Origin: Sphingobacterium sp. R2
Lineage (GTDB): Bacteria > Bacteroidota > Bacteroidia > Sphingobacteriales > Sphingobacteriaceae
Length of the DNA stretch: 64,000 nt
Assembly (NCBI RefSeq): GCF_040760075.1
Contig: NZ_CP142884.1
Location: forward strand, 1,302,001 to 1,366,000
Direction: 5' to 3'
Shown here piece after piece: positions 46,294-57,707 of this stretch. Within the stretch, counting starts at the first letter, position 1. Every line of letters starts with the position of its first letter. The translations under genes were made by a program, and so were the position numbers. Below the pieces are notes generated by a model. It was not told where the DNA came from. It searched no databases and saw only the letters and a list, made by a program, of their open reading frames with translations.

Positions 46294-47484
46294 ATGTACA
46301 CAACATTACAACCAGTTTTAGCAAAGGAATTGGAAGCAATCAAAGAAGCGGGATTGTATAAACAAGAGCGCGTGATCGTTACCCCCCAAGGAGCAGACAT
46401 CAAAGTGAGTACAGGACAAGAAGTTGTCAATTTTTGTGCGAACAATTATTTGGGTCTGTCTTCGCACCCAAAAGTAATTGAAGCTGCTAAGAAGGCGATT
46501 GATACCCACGGTTATGGAATGTCTTCCGTACGTTTTATCTGTGGTACCCAAGATGTGCATAAAGAGTTAGAAGCAAAAATTTCTACGTTTCTCGGAACAG
46601 AAGATACTATTTTATATGCAGCCGCATTCGACGCGAATGGTGGTGTGTTTGAGCCGTTATTTGGGGCTGAGGATGCGATCATTTCTGACGAATTAAATCA
46701 TGCCTCTATCATTGACGGTGTTCGTTTGTGTAAAGCACAACGTTTCCGCTATAAAAATGCAGATATGGCTGATTTGGAAGCACAATTGCAGGCTGCGTCC
46801 GGCGCTCGACATAAAATCATTGTTACAGATGGCGCATTTTCTATGGATGGATCTGTGGCTCCACTGGATAAGATCTGTGATCTAGCAGATAAATACCAGG
46901 CGCTCGTGATGATCGATGAATCGCATTGTACCGGTTTTATCGGAGCAACTGGACGTGGTACACACGAGCTTTTCAACGTGATTGATCGCGTAGATATCAT
47001 TACAGGTACGTTGGGTAAGGCGCTAGGCGGTGCTTCTGGTGGTTTCACTTCTGGCAAAAAAGAAATCATCGATTTGTTACGTCAGCGTTCACGTCCCTAT
47101 TTATTTTCGAATACTTTAGCACCCGCAATTGCAGGGGCTTCTGTAGCGGTCTTGGATATGCTGAGTGAGACAACGGCACTGCGCGATAAATTGGAATCCA
47201 ATACAACTTATTTCCGTGAAAAAATGACAGCTGCTGGATTTGATATCAAACCAGGTTTCCATCCAATCGTGCCTGTGATGCTGTATGACGCAAAATTAGC
47301 GCAGGAATTCGCATCCAAGATGTTAGACGAGGGAATTTATGTGATCGGTTTTTACTATCCTGTTGTACCTCAGGGAAAAGCTCGTATCCGTGTGCAGATT
47401 TCGGCAGGACATGAAGTTGCTCACCTGGATAAAGCAATCGCCGCCTTTACCAAAGTAGGTAAAGAATTAGGTGTAATTAAATAA
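46294..47484 (+). CDS. kbl: Glycine C-acetyltransferase (2-amino-3-ketobutyrate CoA ligase)
   Basis: A 396-residue PLP enzyme of the alpha-oxoamine synthase family. The PLP lysine is Lys242 ([14 protein letters not shown]), with [10 protein letters not shown] and [12 protein letters not shown] also typical. It cleaves 2-amino-3-oxobutyrate with CoA to glycine and acetyl-CoA in threonine breakdown. Close homologues (8-amino-7-oxononanoate synthase, serine palmitoyltransferase) differ at the start; the match in length and N-terminal sequence favours Kbl. No threonine dehydrogenase gene is adjacent. Confidence 0.93.
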   Translation: MYTTLQPVLAKELEAIKEAGLYKQERVIVTPQGADIKVSTGQEVVNFCANNYLGLSSHPKVIEAAKKAIDTHGYGMSSVRFICGTQDVHKELEAKISTFLGTEDTILYAAAFDANGGVFEPLFGAEDAIISDELNHASIIDGVRLCKAQRFRYKNADMADLEAQLQAASGARHKIIVTDGAFSMDGSVAPLDKICDLADKYQALVMIDESHCTGFIGATGRGTHELFNVIDRVDIITGTLGKALGGASGGFTSGKKEIIDLLRQRSRPYLFSNTLAPAIAGASVAVLDMLSETTALRDKLESNTTYFREKMTAAGFDIKPGFHPIVPVMLYDAKLAQEFASKMLDEGIYVIGFYYPVVPQGKARIRVQISAGHEVAHLDKAIAAFTKVGKELGVIK

Positions 47485-47521
47485 AATACACATAGTTATA
47501 AATTTTGTGGTGCAAAATGTT

Positions 47522-47529
47522 TATCTTTG
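47522..47529 (+). promoter_or_regulatory. -7 element TATCTTTG of typA
   Basis: Exact TAnnTTTG match, 33 bases before the typA ATG at 47563. Confidence 0.6.
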
Positions 47530-47562
47530 CACCCTAAAATTTTATAAAAATATTCTTGCTCA

Positions 47563-49368
47563 ATGCAAAACATTAGAAACATTGCGATCATCGCTCACGT
47601 CGACCACGGTAAAACTACGCTTGTAGACAAAATTTTATATTTTACCAATCAATTCAGAGAAAATGAAAATGCTGGTGAATTAATCCTAGACAATAATGAT
47701 TTAGAGCGTGAGCGCGGGATCACTATTGTATCTAAGAACGTATCAGTAACATATAAAGGTGTTAAAATCAATATCATCGATACGCCAGGTCACGCCGATT
47801 TCGGTGGTGAGGTTGAACGTGTATTGAAGATGGCCGATGGGGTAGTACTATTGGTAGATGCTTTTGAAGGTCCAATGCCTCAAACACGTTTCGTTACAGG
47901 TAAAGCTTTAGGCTTGGGTATTAAACCTATCGTTGTTGTCAATAAAGTCGATAAAGAAAACTGTCGTCCTGAAGAAGTATACGAACATGTTTTTGACTTA
48001 TTCTTCAACTTAGGAGCTACTGAAGAACAATTGGATTTCCCGGTATTATATGGTTCTTCAAAACAAGGATGGATGTCTACAGACTGGAAAAATCGTACCG
48101 AAGACTTCACTGACTTATTGGAAGCTATCATCAAATATATCCCTGCTCCAGAAGTATCTGAAGGTACTTTGCAGATGCAGGTAACATCATTGGATTACTC
48201 AACTTTCGTCGGACGTATCGCTATCGGTCGTGTGGCTCGTGGTACAATCAAAGAAAATCAGCCGGTTTCTTTGGTGAAACGCGACGGAAAAGTTGTAAAA
48301 TCAAGAGTTAAAGAGCTACAGGTATTTGAAGGCCTGGGCCGTATTAAGGTATCTGAAGTACATGCAGGTGATATCTGTGCTGTAGTAGGTATTGAAGGTT
48401 TCGATATCGGTGATACAATCGCAGATTTCGAAAATCCGGAGCAATTGGAAGTTATCAGCATTGATGAACCAACAATGAACATGTTGTTCACGATCAATAA
48501 CTCGCCTTTCTTCGGTAAAGAAGGTAAATTGGTCACATCACGTAACATCTACGATCGTTTACAAAAAGAGCTGGAGAAAAACTTAGCACTACGCGTAGTT
48601 CCTACGGAATCTCCAGATGCTTGGTTGGTATACGGACGTGGTATCCTTCACTTGTCCGTATTGATCGAAACAATGCGTCGTGAGGGTTATGAGTTGCAAG
48701 TAGGCCAGCCACAAGTTATCATCAAAGAAATCGATGGACAAAAATGTGAGCCAATCGAAGAACTGGTTGTTGATGTACCTTCTGATGTCTCAGGAAAAGT
48801 AATTGAGTTGGTTACGCAACGTAAAGGTGAGTTGTTGATTATGGAAGCTAGAGGGGATATGCAACATCTTGAGTTCTCAATTCCTTCACGTGGTATCATC
48901 GGTTTACGTAACAACGTATTGACAGCAACAGCGGGTGAAGCTGTTATGGCGCACCGTTTGAAAGGTTATGAGCCTTGGAAAGGTACAATTCCTGGTCGTT
49001 TGGCCGGTGTATTGATCTCTTTGGATACAGGTTCAACAACTGCTTACTCCATCGATAAATTACAAGACCGTGGTCGTTTCTTCGTAGATCCAGGTGTGGA
49101 TGTATACGAGGGACAAATTTTAGGTGAGCACATCCGTGACAATGATTTAACAATCAACGTGACAAAAGGAAAACAGTTGACAAATATGCGTGCTTCTGGT
49201 TCTGATGACAACACCCGTATTGCACCGGCAATCAAATTCTCATTGGAAGAATGTATGGAGTATATTCAAGCCGACGAGTATATTGAGGTGACACCACAAT
49301 CAATGCGTCTACGTAAAATCTATTTGACTGAAAACGAGCGTAAAGTTAACGCGAAGAAATTTCAATAG
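47563..49368 (+). CDS. typA: Translational GTPase TypA/BipA
   Basis: A full-length 601-residue ribosome-associated GTPase: P-loop [13 protein letters not shown], switch [16 protein letters not shown] and NKVD are all present, followed by EF-G-like domains and the BipA C-terminal domain. It helps ribosome assembly and stress adaptation. Monocistronic with a clear promoter and terminator. Confidence 0.98.
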   Translation: MQNIRNIAIIAHVDHGKTTLVDKILYFTNQFRENENAGELILDNNDLERERGITIVSKNVSVTYKGVKINIIDTPGHADFGGEVERVLKMADGVVLLVDAFEGPMPQTRFVTGKALGLGIKPIVVVNKVDKENCRPEEVYEHVFDLFFNLGATEEQLDFPVLYGSSKQGWMSTDWKNRTEDFTDLLEAIIKYIPAPEVSEGTLQMQVTSLDYSTFVGRIAIGRVARGTIKENQPVSLVKRDGKVVKSRVKELQVFEGLGRIKVSEVHAGDICAVVGIEGFDIGDTIADFENPEQLEVISIDEPTMNMLFTINNSPFFGKEGKLVTSRNIYDRLQKELEKNLALRVVPTESPDAWLVYGRGILHLSVLIETMRREGYELQVGQPQVIIKEIDGQKCEPIEELVVDVPSDVSGKVIELVTQRKGELLIMEARGDMQHLEFSIPSRGIIGLRNNVLTATAGEAVMAHRLKGYEPWKGTIPGRLAGVLISLDTGSTTAYSIDKLQDRGRFFVDPGVDVYEGQILGEHIRDNDLTINVTKGKQLTNMRASGSDDNTRIAPAIKFSLEECMEYIQADEYIEVTPQSMRLRKIYLTENERKVNAKKFQ

Positions 49369-49390
49369 TCAATAGTAGGACATTATACAT

Positions 49391-49427
49391 AAAAAGGCCA
49401 TCGAATATTTTATTCGATGGCTTTTTT
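49391..49427 (+). terminator. Terminator of typA
   Basis: GCCATCGAATA (49397-49407) pairs with TATTCGATGGC (49411-49421) and is followed by a T-run. Confidence 0.9.
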
Positions 49428-49487
49428 ATGTACTAAAGAAAACCGAACTGCTTTTTAATTCGCAGGAATATAATCAGCCATAATATG

Positions 49488-49495
49488 TAACTTTG
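49488..49495 (+). promoter_or_regulatory. -7 element TAACTTTG of uvrA
   Basis: Exact TAnnTTTG match, 18 bases before the ATG at 49514. It overlaps the upstream TTG that would otherwise extend the frame, so the ATG is the start. Confidence 0.65.
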
Positions 49496-49513
49496 TGTGA
49501 GATAAGGATTATT

Positions 49514-52315
49514 ATGAGTAAACAGGTGGAGCATACTCCAAAAGAATATATTCAGATAAAGGGAGCAAGAGTTAATAACTTAAAGAATATTGACGTTGAT
49601 ATCCCTAAAAATAAACTAGTTGTTATCACTGGAATGTCGGGCTCAGGAAAATCCTCCTTAGCCTTTGATACGCTTTATGCTGAGGGCCAACGACGCTATG
49701 TCGAAAGTCTCTCTTCCTATGCCAGACAATTTATGGGGCGGATGAACAAACCGGAGGTTGATTACATCAAAGGTATTGCTCCAGCAATTGCCATTGAGCA
49801 ACGTGTCATTACCTCCAACCCCCGCTCGACGGTAGGCACATCGACGGAGATCTATGACTATCTGAAATTGTTATATGCCCGTATCGGAAAGACAATTTCT
49901 CCTATATCCGGTCGTGAGGTGACGAAAGACAGTGTGAGCTCAGTGGTGGATTTTGCGCTGAATTTAGGCGATGATACGACCGTGACGCTTCTTGCTCCGC
50001 TCATTCCCTCTCATGGGCGTAAGTTAAAGGAAGAACTTTCTCTGCTCTTGCAGAAAGGTTTTGTGCGTATTTTCTACGGAGATCGTATGCAGAAAGTTGA
50101 AGCGGTGATAGAGGACAAAGCCATCGCCAATAAAGACCTCCAAGATGGAGAAGTGCTTATTGTTGTCGACCGCGTGCGTATTGAACAGGATGATGATACG
50201 GTAAATCGACTTTCTGATTCTATCCAAACTGGTTTTTTCGAAGGTAAGGGTGAACTCTATATGGAAGAAAATGGTCAGCGCCATCATTTCTCCCATAAAT
50301 TTGAACTCGACGGAATAACATTTGAAGAGCCTACTCCAAATTTCTTCAGTTTTAATAACCCTTATGGTGCCTGTCGCCGATGTGAAGGTTACGGTAAAAT
50401 CATTGGTATTGATCCCGATCTTGTTATTCCCGACAAAAGCCGGTCGGTGTACGACGGCGCAATAGCACCTTGGCGAGGAGAGAAAATGGGCGAGTGGCTA
50501 CAAAAGCTTGTTAAAAGTTCATTAAAGTTCGATTTTCCGATACATCGTGCCTACATGGATCTGACTAAGGCGCAAAAGGAGCTCTTGTGGACAGGGAATA
50601 AATATTTTGCTGGTCTTACGCAGTTCTTTGAAGAGCTCGAATCCCAGACCTATAAAATTCAATACCGGGTGATGTTATCTCGCTATCGTGGGAAGACAGA
50701 TTGCCCAGACTGCCGTGGCACACGATTACGGAAGGATGCGACTTACGTCAAAGTTGGCGGAAAATCCATCACAGATGTTGTATTGATGCCTTTAGAAGAG
50801 GCGCTGGAATTCTTTAAAAGTTTGCCACTGGTGGGTAATGAACTGGTCATTGCCAAAAGACTGCTGGCTGAAATTAATAACAGATTGCAATTTTTGTGCG
50901 ATGTTGGATTAAGTTACCTAACCTTGAATCGGCTATCGAATACCCTTTCAGGTGGAGAGTCGCAGCGAATCAATCTGGCGACTTCCTTGGGAAGTTCGCT
51001 TGTAGGTTCTATTTATGTATTGGACGAACCAAGTATCGGTCTCCATCCGCGTGATACACAGCGCCTGATTTCTGTACTGAAATCACTTCGCGATGTGGGT
51101 AACACCGTGGTTGTAGTCGAACATGAGCAAGAGATGATGGAATCTGCGGATTATCTGATTGACATCGGACCTGAAGCAGGTATCCATGGCGGTGAGATGG
51201 TCTTTGCGGGTACCTATCAGCAGATTCTAAAGGATGGTAAAAGCTTGACCGGTCAATACCTGAGTGGAAAAAGCCGGATTGAAGTCCCTAAGAAACGCCG
51301 TTCGTGGACCAATAGCGTTACCATTAAGGGAGCCCATGAAAATAATTTGCAGGGAATTGATGTACAATTTCCATTGAATACGTTCACGGTTGTTACCGGT
51401 GTTTCGGGATCCGGTAAAACCTCGTTGGTGAAGCGTATCCTTTATCCTGCATTGCAGAAGTCTATTGGCAATTACTCCGGGGAACAAACGGGTATTTATG
51501 ATTCGATTGAGGGAGATATTGCCCGAGTTGAACAAGTTGAAATGGTCGATCAAAACCCGATTGGCCGTTCGTCGAGGTCCAATCCGGTCACGTATGTGAA
51601 AGCTTGGGATGAAATCAGGGCTTTATATGCCAGTCAGGCACCAGCTAAAGCTGCCGGATTGAAACCTGCTGCATTTTCATTTAATGTTGAAGGTGGACGA
51701 TGCGATGTCTGCCAGGGTGAAGGCGAAGTTAAAATTGAAATGCAATTTATGGCTGATATTGTTTTACCCTGTGAGGCCTGTGGTGGAAAACGATTTAAGC
51801 AGTTTGTACTTGATGTACAGTACAAAAATAAGTCGGTCGCAGATGTTCTCGAGCTAAGTGTTGATGAAGCGATCATATTCTTTGCAGACCAGCCTAAAAT
51901 ATTGGTCAAACTGCAGCCTTTACAGGATGTCGGACTGGGCTATGTTAAACTCGGTCAATCGTCGAGTACCCTATCGGGAGGTGAAGCCCAACGGATCAAG
52001 CTCGCTTCTTTCTTAATCAAAGGAAATAATAGCAAGAAGACACTCTTTATCTTTGATGAGCCAACGACAGGCTTGCATTTTCAGGATATCAAAAAGCTCT
52101 TGAAATCATTTGATGCATTGATTGCTTTAGGGAACAGTATCTTGGTGATTGAACACAATATGGATATGATTAAATCGGCCGACTGGGTCATTGATATTGG
52201 TCCTGAAGGCGGAAATAAAGGCGGTAAACTCGTTTTTGCCGGTCTTCCCGAAGAACTAATTCATTGTAAAGATTCTTATACAGGGCAATTTTTAAAAGCA
52301 CATTTAAAAGATTAA
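49514..52315 (+). CDS. uvrA: Excinuclease ABC subunit A
   Basis: A 933-residue protein from the ATG at 49514. Two ABC ATPase modules are visible: Walker [11 protein letters not shown] and [10 protein letters not shown], with signature motifs [12 protein letters not shown] and [12 protein letters not shown]. Zinc-binding CxxC pairs occur ([32 protein letters not shown]). UvrA scans DNA for damage and loads UvrB in nucleotide excision repair. The upstream TTG extension of seven residues is rejected because it overlaps the -7 promoter box. Confidence 0.97.
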   Translation: MSKQVEHTPKEYIQIKGARVNNLKNIDVDIPKNKLVVITGMSGSGKSSLAFDTLYAEGQRRYVESLSSYARQFMGRMNKPEVDYIKGIAPAIAIEQRVITSNPRSTVGTSTEIYDYLKLLYARIGKTISPISGREVTKDSVSSVVDFALNLGDDTTVTLLAPLIPSHGRKLKEELSLLLQKGFVRIFYGDRMQKVEAVIEDKAIANKDLQDGEVLIVVDRVRIEQDDDTVNRLSDSIQTGFFEGKGELYMEENGQRHHFSHKFELDGITFEEPTPNFFSFNNPYGACRRCEGYGKIIGIDPDLVIPDKSRSVYDGAIAPWRGEKMGEWLQKLVKSSLKFDFPIHRAYMDLTKAQKELLWTGNKYFAGLTQFFEELESQTYKIQYRVMLSRYRGKTDCPDCRGTRLRKDATYVKVGGKSITDVVLMPLEEALEFFKSLPLVGNELVIAKRLLAEINNRLQFLCDVGLSYLTLNRLSNTLSGGESQRINLATSLGSSLVGSIYVLDEPSIGLHPRDTQRLISVLKSLRDVGNTVVVVEHEQEMMESADYLIDIGPEAGIHGGEMVFAGTYQQILKDGKSLTGQYLSGKSRIEVPKKRRSWTNSVTIKGAHENNLQGIDVQFPLNTFTVVTGVSGSGKTSLVKRILYPALQKSIGNYSGEQTGIYDSIEGDIARVEQVEMVDQNPIGRSSRSNPVTYVKAWDEIRALYASQAPAKAAGLKPAAFSFNVEGGRCDVCQGEGEVKIEMQFMADIVLPCEACGGKRFKQFVLDVQYKNKSVADVLELSVDEAIIFFADQPKILVKLQPLQDVGLGYVKLGQSSSTLSGGEAQRIKLASFLIKGNNSKKTLFIFDEPTTGLHFQDIKKLLKSFDALIALGNSILVIEHNMDMIKSADWVIDIGPEGGNKGGKLVFAGLPEELIHCKDSYTGQFLKAHLKD

Positions 52316-52371
52316 ACCCTACTTTAGCCTGTGAAATTGATAAAACAAATAGTTTAATACTTAATACGATT

Positions 52372-54015
52372 ATGATTAAAAGATTTTTTTTAAGCGTCGT
52401 CCTTGGAATAGCAGCGCTTTCGTCCATGGCGCAGCAGCCGGAAAAACCAAAATTGGTTGTCGGCCTGATGGTGGACCAAATGCGGTGGGATTATTTGTAT
52501 CGTTTTGCCGATCGATATGGCAATGATGGTTTCAAACGACTTTTGAAAGAAGGGTTCTCCTGCGAAAATACATTGATTAATTATATTCCGACCTATACGG
52601 CTATTGGGCACAGTTCGGTCTATACAGGATCTGTTCCCTCCATACATGGGATTGCGGGTAACGACTGGATTGAAGAACAGACCGGAAAGAATATGTATTG
52701 TACGCAGGACGATTATGTTGTCGGTGTAGGTACTACCGCAAAGGAGGGGCAACAGTCTCCACGCAATTTGCTTGCATCTACTGTAACCGATCAATTAAAA
52801 TTAGCCTCCAACTTTAAATCCAAAGTCATCGGTATCGCGATTAAAGACCGCGGAGGGATCTTGCCGGCAGGGCATTTTGCCGATGCGGCCTATTGGTTTG
52901 AAGCAAAATCGGGTGATTGGATTACATCCAATTTCTATATGGACAAACTTCCAAAATGGGTGGTGGACTTCAATAAGAAAAAGTTAGCTGAGAAATATCT
53001 GAAAGGCGACTGGAAGCCTATGTATGACATCAGTACATACGCTGCCAACAGTATTGCAGATGACAATATCTATGAAGGTAAGTATCCGGGTGAAGAGAAA
53101 CCTACACTACCTCGCGCCACTTCCAAGTTGATGAAAGACGAGGGCTACGAGCTGATCAAAACCACGCCAATGGGCAATCAGTTTACATTGGATATGGCCA
53201 TGGAGGCAATCAAAAATGAACAGATGGGTAATAACCCAACTAACAATACCGATTTTCTTTGTGTGAGTCTCTCTGCGACAGATTACGTTGGACACCGCTA
53301 TTCATTAACAGCCGTGGAGATTGAAGATATGTATCTGCAACTTGATAAACAACTTGCCGAATTCTTCAAATACCTGGATAACACCGTGGGCAAGGGTAAT
53401 TATACGTTCTTTATGACGGCAGACCATGGCGCTTCCTATAACTCTCGGTTTTTTATGGATATGAAAGGAAATGGAGGTTATTTCTATTCCCGTCAGATTA
53501 TCACAGGTCTTAACAAGACGCTTAAAGATAAATTTGGACAAGAGAAGCTTGTAAAAAGCATGATGAATTATCAGGTTCATTTAAACAATCAGTTGATCGA
53601 TTCTTTACAGTTGGATCGCGATAAAATAAAAGAAACCATCATTCGTGAACTTCGTCATACCGAAGGCGTGGCCTATGTTGCTGATATGGAGAAGGGTGAA
53701 AGCCTGATGATTCCAGCGCCTATTCGGGAAAAAATGATCAATGGTTATAACTTTAAGCGCAGTGGTGCTATCCAGATTGTTTGCGAACCACAGTGGTACG
53801 ATGGTACGCCTCGCTCGACCGGTACGACCCATGGTACCTGGTCTGCCTACGATTCCCATATTCCTTTGGTATTTATGGGTTGGGGCATCAAGCCCGGAGT
53901 TTCCAATACAGAGGTACATATTGTGGATATTGCACCTACAATTGCGGCACTTTTGCACATTACCGAACCAAATGGCAGTATTGGAAAACCCATCACGGCG
54001 GTATTGGGGCAATAA
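52372..54015 (+). CDS. Alkaline phosphatase PafA-like, exported
   Basis: A 547-residue protein with a signal peptide (ending SMAQ, residue 21). It belongs to the alkaline phosphatase superfamily and matches PafA of Elizabethkingia in length. The nucleophile is Thr76 (YIPTYTAIGHSS), and Lys158 and Arg160 (AIKDRGG) match the Lys/Arg pair of PafA. Zinc ligands lie in VGLMVDQMRWDY, in MTADHGA and near the C-terminal H (THGTWSAYDSHIPL). It should hydrolyse phosphate monoesters in the periplasm to supply phosphate. In Bacteroidota PafA-type enzymes are often not repressed by phosphate (recalled). The N-terminal ATG follows an AT-rich 56-base gap after uvrA. Confidence 0.92.
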   Translation: MIKRFFLSVVLGIAALSSMAQQPEKPKLVVGLMVDQMRWDYLYRFADRYGNDGFKRLLKEGFSCENTLINYIPTYTAIGHSSVYTGSVPSIHGIAGNDWIEEQTGKNMYCTQDDYVVGVGTTAKEGQQSPRNLLASTVTDQLKLASNFKSKVIGIAIKDRGGILPAGHFADAAYWFEAKSGDWITSNFYMDKLPKWVVDFNKKKLAEKYLKGDWKPMYDISTYAANSIADDNIYEGKYPGEEKPTLPRATSKLMKDEGYELIKTTPMGNQFTLDMAMEAIKNEQMGNNPTNNTDFLCVSLSATDYVGHRYSLTAVEIEDMYLQLDKQLAEFFKYLDNTVGKGNYTFFMTADHGASYNSRFFMDMKGNGGYFYSRQIITGLNKTLKDKFGQEKLVKSMMNYQVHLNNQLIDSLQLDRDKIKETIIRELRHTEGVAYVADMEKGESLMIPAPIREKMINGYNFKRSGAIQIVCEPQWYDGTPRSTGTTHGTWSAYDSHIPLVFMGWGIKPGVSNTEVHIVDIAPTIAALLHITEPNGSIGKPITAVLGQ

Positions 54016-54125
54016 GAAAATGCAGTAGATACGTTTCCAGTATAGCGAGGTGAAACCCCGTTTGGGTGTTTACAGCTGTTCTACGCATGAAATGGTGCGG
54101 GTTTTATTCTATTGAATAAAAAACG

Positions 54126-54133
54126 TAAATTTG
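54126..54133 (+). promoter_or_regulatory. -7 element TAAATTTG of the Rrf2 gene
   Basis: Exact TAnnTTTG match, 25 bases before the ATG at 54159. Confidence 0.5.
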
Positions 54134-54158
54134 CGATTCAACAGGGGGTTAATAAAGT

Positions 54159-54599
54159 ATGCTTTCCAAAAAAACAAAATATGCAATAAAGGCACTGATG
54201 GTGCTTGGTCGTAACTACGGTAATGAGCCTATGCAAATCGTAAAGATTGCGCAGGAAGAGAATATTCCCAAGAAATTTTTGGAACAGATTCTGCTCGAAA
54301 TGCGAAATGCCGGAATTCTCTATAGCAAGAAAGGTGCTGGGGGCGGGTATAGTCTCAATAAGGCGCCAGAGGATGTTTTCTTATCGCAGGTTATGCGCTT
54401 GATCGATGGACCCATCGCGTTGCTGCCTTGTGTGAGTTTAAATTTCTACCGCTCCTGCGAGGAGTGTACCCAAGAGCATGCCTGTGGCATACGCGATACA
54501 TTCGTTGAGGTAAGAAATGCCATGTTGCAGATATTGAATGATACGAGTATTGCCCATTTAATCAATAAGGAAAAAGAATTGAACTTAAATGTAGATTAA
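54159..54599 (+). CDS. Rrf2 family transcriptional regulator
   Basis: A 146-residue winged-helix DNA-binding protein: MLSKKTKYAIKALMVLGRNY, IPKKFLEQILLEM and GGGYSL are the family's signature. Cys91, Cys100, Cys103 and Cys109 form a cluster in the region where IscR and NsrR bind an Fe-S cluster, so it may sense iron-sulphur status, oxidants or nitric oxide. No Fe-S assembly genes are adjacent. Targets cannot be named; it is followed by a terminator and then the TonB-type receptor gene. Confidence 0.92.
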   Translation: MLSKKTKYAIKALMVLGRNYGNEPMQIVKIAQEENIPKKFLEQILLEMRNAGILYSKKGAGGGYSLNKAPEDVFLSQVMRLIDGPIALLPCVSLNFYRSCEECTQEHACGIRDTFVEVRNAMLQILNDTSIAHLINKEKELNLNVD

Positions 54600-54630
54600 A
54601 GGTAATAAAATATTTTTTTCATTTGTAATG

Positions 54631-54664
54631 GAGGCCTGACTTATTTGTCGGGCCTCTTTTTTTT
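54631..54664 (+). terminator. Terminator of the Rrf2 gene
   Basis: GAGGCCTGAC (54631-54640) pairs with GTCGGGCCTC (54647-54656), followed by eight T. Confidence 0.92.
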
Positions 54665-54813
54665 GTCATTATATTTTTGGAATACAGTGTTTTAAGCTAA
54701 TCATTTTTTCCAAAATTGAAGGTCTTTTTAATTATATAATTATTTAACATTATTTTACGAATTTTCCGTAGTATTAGCGGTATATTTACCTGACAATATA
54801 TAAACGTTAATTT

Positions 54814-57600
54814 ATGAAACTAACCTATTCCCTAGTTTTGTTTCTTTTGCTAGCTATCCTAAGTACGAAATCCTATGCACAGCATAAGCTTTCGGGTTCG
54901 GTTGTGGATGGCAAGGATCTTGCAAAACTACATCAGGCTTCAATCGCACTGCTTAACTCCAAAGATTCGGTCTTGATTACCTTTGGTCGGACAAAAGAAA
55001 ATGGAACGTTCCAACTCGCAAACCTAGATACAGGAACTTATAAAATGGTCGTTTCCTATCCCCAATATGCAGATTTGGTAAGGGATATCCAAGTTACTGC
55101 CGGAGACTCAGACATTGGATTGGTCAAACTATCCAAAGCAGCCCTACTATTGGAGGAGGTGCAGGTGAATGGCAAAATTCCGGTGGTTATTAAAGGGGAC
55201 ACCATCGAATACGATGCCGGTAGTTTCAAAGTTGATAAAGATGCCAAAGTTGAGGACCTGTTAAAAGTATTGCCCGGTATTACGATGGATGGATCTGGCA
55301 AGATTACCGCTCAGGGCAAAGAAGTGAAAAAAGTACTGCTTGATGGGGAGGAGTTTTTTGGTGATGATCCCACGTTAATTACTAAAAATATTCGTTCAGA
55401 TATGGTTAGTAAAGTGCAGGTTTATGAAAAGAAATCAGACCTCGCCGTTCGAACGGGGGTGGATGATGGGGAGCGCACGCAGACCATTGATATCAAACTC
55501 AAAGAAGATAAGAAGAAGGGACTATTTGGGCAAGCTGTTGCCGGAGCGGGTACGGATCACTATTACGGCGGTAAAGTGATGTTCAATAAGTTTAAAGGTT
55601 CGCAAAAAATTGCCGCGTATGGCATTCTTGCCAATGACGGTATGGTCGGACTGGGCTTTGAAGATAGCCAGAAATATGGCGTTGGGGGAAGCAGCAATGT
55701 GCAGGTGATGGAAGGTGGAGGTATTATGATTACCTCGGGTGGCGATGGTTCTGATGGCGACTGGGACGGTACGTATTCTGGTGGAGGAGTACCTAGAGCG
55801 ATCAATATGGGAGCTAGCTATTCCGATAAAACCAAAGATGATAAGCACAAGATCAATGTCAACTTTAAGCGTAATCAGATCCGTGTAGGTAACACCAGTA
55901 CCTACAATGCGCAAAACAATCTGCCTGAGCGGGCGCAGGTAGACAATAACGTGACGCGGTCGGAGAACGAAAGTAAATCCAATACCGCTAACTTGAGGTA
56001 TGATTTGAAGTTGGATTCGATGTCCGATTTGACCGTTAATATGGGATTTGTGAAATCGAGCCGTGATAATTTCTCTTTTTCTGATGCTGATCAACGTACA
56101 TTGGATGGAGTCTTGATCACAAAGACGACATCAAAAAATGATTTGACTGGTGATCAGGATCGATTTAACGTCAATGCGATGTTAACACGCCGCTTCAGAA
56201 AAGAGCGCCGTTCTATCACCTTTAATATGAGTGCAAATACGGATCAGAATCGTTCCAAAATCCAATATTTCTCTGAAAACATCTTTCAAAGTTCAGGTGA
56301 TACGACCCTGATTGATCAATTTAAAAATGATAAGCTGGCCAACAATACCTACGGTGCCTCAGTAACTTATTCGGAGCCTTTGTCAAAACGACTGACTGCC
56401 GCCGTTGGATATGCATTCAACAGCAGTAAATCGGAAACGCTGAATCAGTCTTTTGATAGAGATCCCGTTACAGGAGAATATACTTTGCTAGATCAAAATC
56501 TATTAAATGATTTCGATTTCACCAGTTTGAAAAATGCAGTGAATACTTCGCTGAATTACAAATCGAGTACGTTGACTGTCAATGTAAGCAATAGGGTGGA
56601 TTTTGAGGATGTGAAGAGGACCTATAACAATCTAAATACGGCATTACAGCGCAATCAAACGTCAGTTAATCCGGTTTTCTCGGTTAATTATAAAATCTCG
56701 AAAAGTAAAAATATCAATTTCCGTTACAGCGGACGTACCAGTCAACCTTCTTTGACGCAGATAGAGCCCCTAAAACAAAACGCCCAGCCGCTTATTGAAT
56801 ATCTGGATAATCCAAACCTAAAAGCCGGCTTTAACAATTCGTATTCAATTGATTACAACAACTATAAGCAGTTGAAAGATCAGAGCATCTATTTTTATGT
56901 GAATGCCGATCAAGGTAAGAATAGCATTAACAATAGCGTGCGCTACGATTTGGACAGAGGTACACAGCAGATTTCCTATGTTAATATTGACAAGGACAAT
57001 TGGCGGATGTATGGTGGTAGTGGGTACAGTTTTGTCCTGCAAAAAAAATGGGGACTGAAAATGAATCTCGGGATGCAGGTACAGTACAATAGTCAATTTA
57101 GTTACCTATCATCGTATACCGAAGAGCCAAAGCTCAATAGAAATCAAACGTGGAGTGTTTCACCGAATATCGGTTTTAGTCGCTACAAGGCAAATAAGAT
57201 GGATTTATATATTTCCATCAGGCCAGGTGTTCAGCAAATGAATTCCTATTTGCAGCCCGAGTTAAATCGTTCCACTTTTACTTTGAGGACCTACTCCGAG
57301 CTCACGTATTACCTGCCAAAAGATTTCAAAATCTCCTTAACGACCAATCAAAATTATCAGGCTGCTACGAAAACTTTACAGTCTATTAACGTTGTGAACA
57401 TGAATGGTTATGTTTCCAAAAAACTATTGAAAGATAAATCGTTGGAAGTGCAGGTGTTCGTCAATGATATTTTAAATAAAAATAATGGCGTGTACCGTTA
57501 TCAAAACGGAACGTCATTTATTCAGACGAGCAACGACGTATTGCGCCGTTATGGCATGCTAAAAGTAATCTACAATTTTACATCAATGAACCGTCCATGA
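54814..57600 (+). CDS. TonB-type outer membrane beta-barrel protein
   Basis: A 928-residue protein: signal peptide (ending SYAQ, residue 23), a carboxypeptidase-regulatory-like domain (about 24-108), a plug-like domain (about 110-215; KVEDLLKVLPGITMDGSGKI) and a large beta-barrel. It belongs to the outer-membrane beta-barrel group (OMP_b-brl_3-like) that pairs with GLPGLI proteins. A Gly/Asp-rich insertion (about 295-335; GGGIMITSGGDGSDGDWDGT) may be a surface or periplasmic loop. Its stop codon overlaps the frame of the GLPGLI gene region (ATGA at 57597-57600). The substrate is unknown. Confidence 0.9.
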   Translation: MKLTYSLVLFLLLAILSTKSYAQHKLSGSVVDGKDLAKLHQASIALLNSKDSVLITFGRTKENGTFQLANLDTGTYKMVVSYPQYADLVRDIQVTAGDSDIGLVKLSKAALLLEEVQVNGKIPVVIKGDTIEYDAGSFKVDKDAKVEDLLKVLPGITMDGSGKITAQGKEVKKVLLDGEEFFGDDPTLITKNIRSDMVSKVQVYEKKSDLAVRTGVDDGERTQTIDIKLKEDKKKGLFGQAVAGAGTDHYYGGKVMFNKFKGSQKIAAYGILANDGMVGLGFEDSQKYGVGGSSNVQVMEGGGIMITSGGDGSDGDWDGTYSGGGVPRAINMGASYSDKTKDDKHKINVNFKRNQIRVGNTSTYNAQNNLPERAQVDNNVTRSENESKSNTANLRYDLKLDSMSDLTVNMGFVKSSRDNFSFSDADQRTLDGVLITKTTSKNDLTGDQDRFNVNAMLTRRFRKERRSITFNMSANTDQNRSKIQYFSENIFQSSGDTTLIDQFKNDKLANNTYGASVTYSEPLSKRLTAAVGYAFNSSKSETLNQSFDRDPVTGEYTLLDQNLLNDFDFTSLKNAVNTSLNYKSSTLTVNVSNRVDFEDVKRTYNNLNTALQRNQTSVNPVFSVNYKISKSKNINFRYSGRTSQPSLTQIEPLKQNAQPLIEYLDNPNLKAGFNNSYSIDYNNYKQLKDQSIYFYVNADQGKNSINNSVRYDLDRGTQQISYVNIDKDNWRMYGGSGYSFVLQKKWGLKMNLGMQVQYNSQFSYLSSYTEEPKLNRNQTWSVSPNIGFSRYKANKMDLYISIRPGVQQMNSYLQPELNRSTFTLRTYSELTYYLPKDFKISLTTNQNYQAATKTLQSINVVNMNGYVSKKLLKDKSLEVQVFVNDILNKNNGVYRYQNGTSFIQTSNDVLRRYGMLKVIYNFTSMNRP

Positions 57601-57707
57601 TAAAATTATCCATTTTTTTGTCCAGCGTTAAGGTGAATTTTAATTCTGATAAGCTCCATCTGGTCGATGGAAAAATAAAATTATTTACAGATGAAAGGAG
57701 ATATCAA

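Noticed and set aside
55522..56094. 190-residue minus-strand frame inside the receptor gene
   Set aside because: Antisense shadow over the Gly/Asp-rich region of a supported gene.
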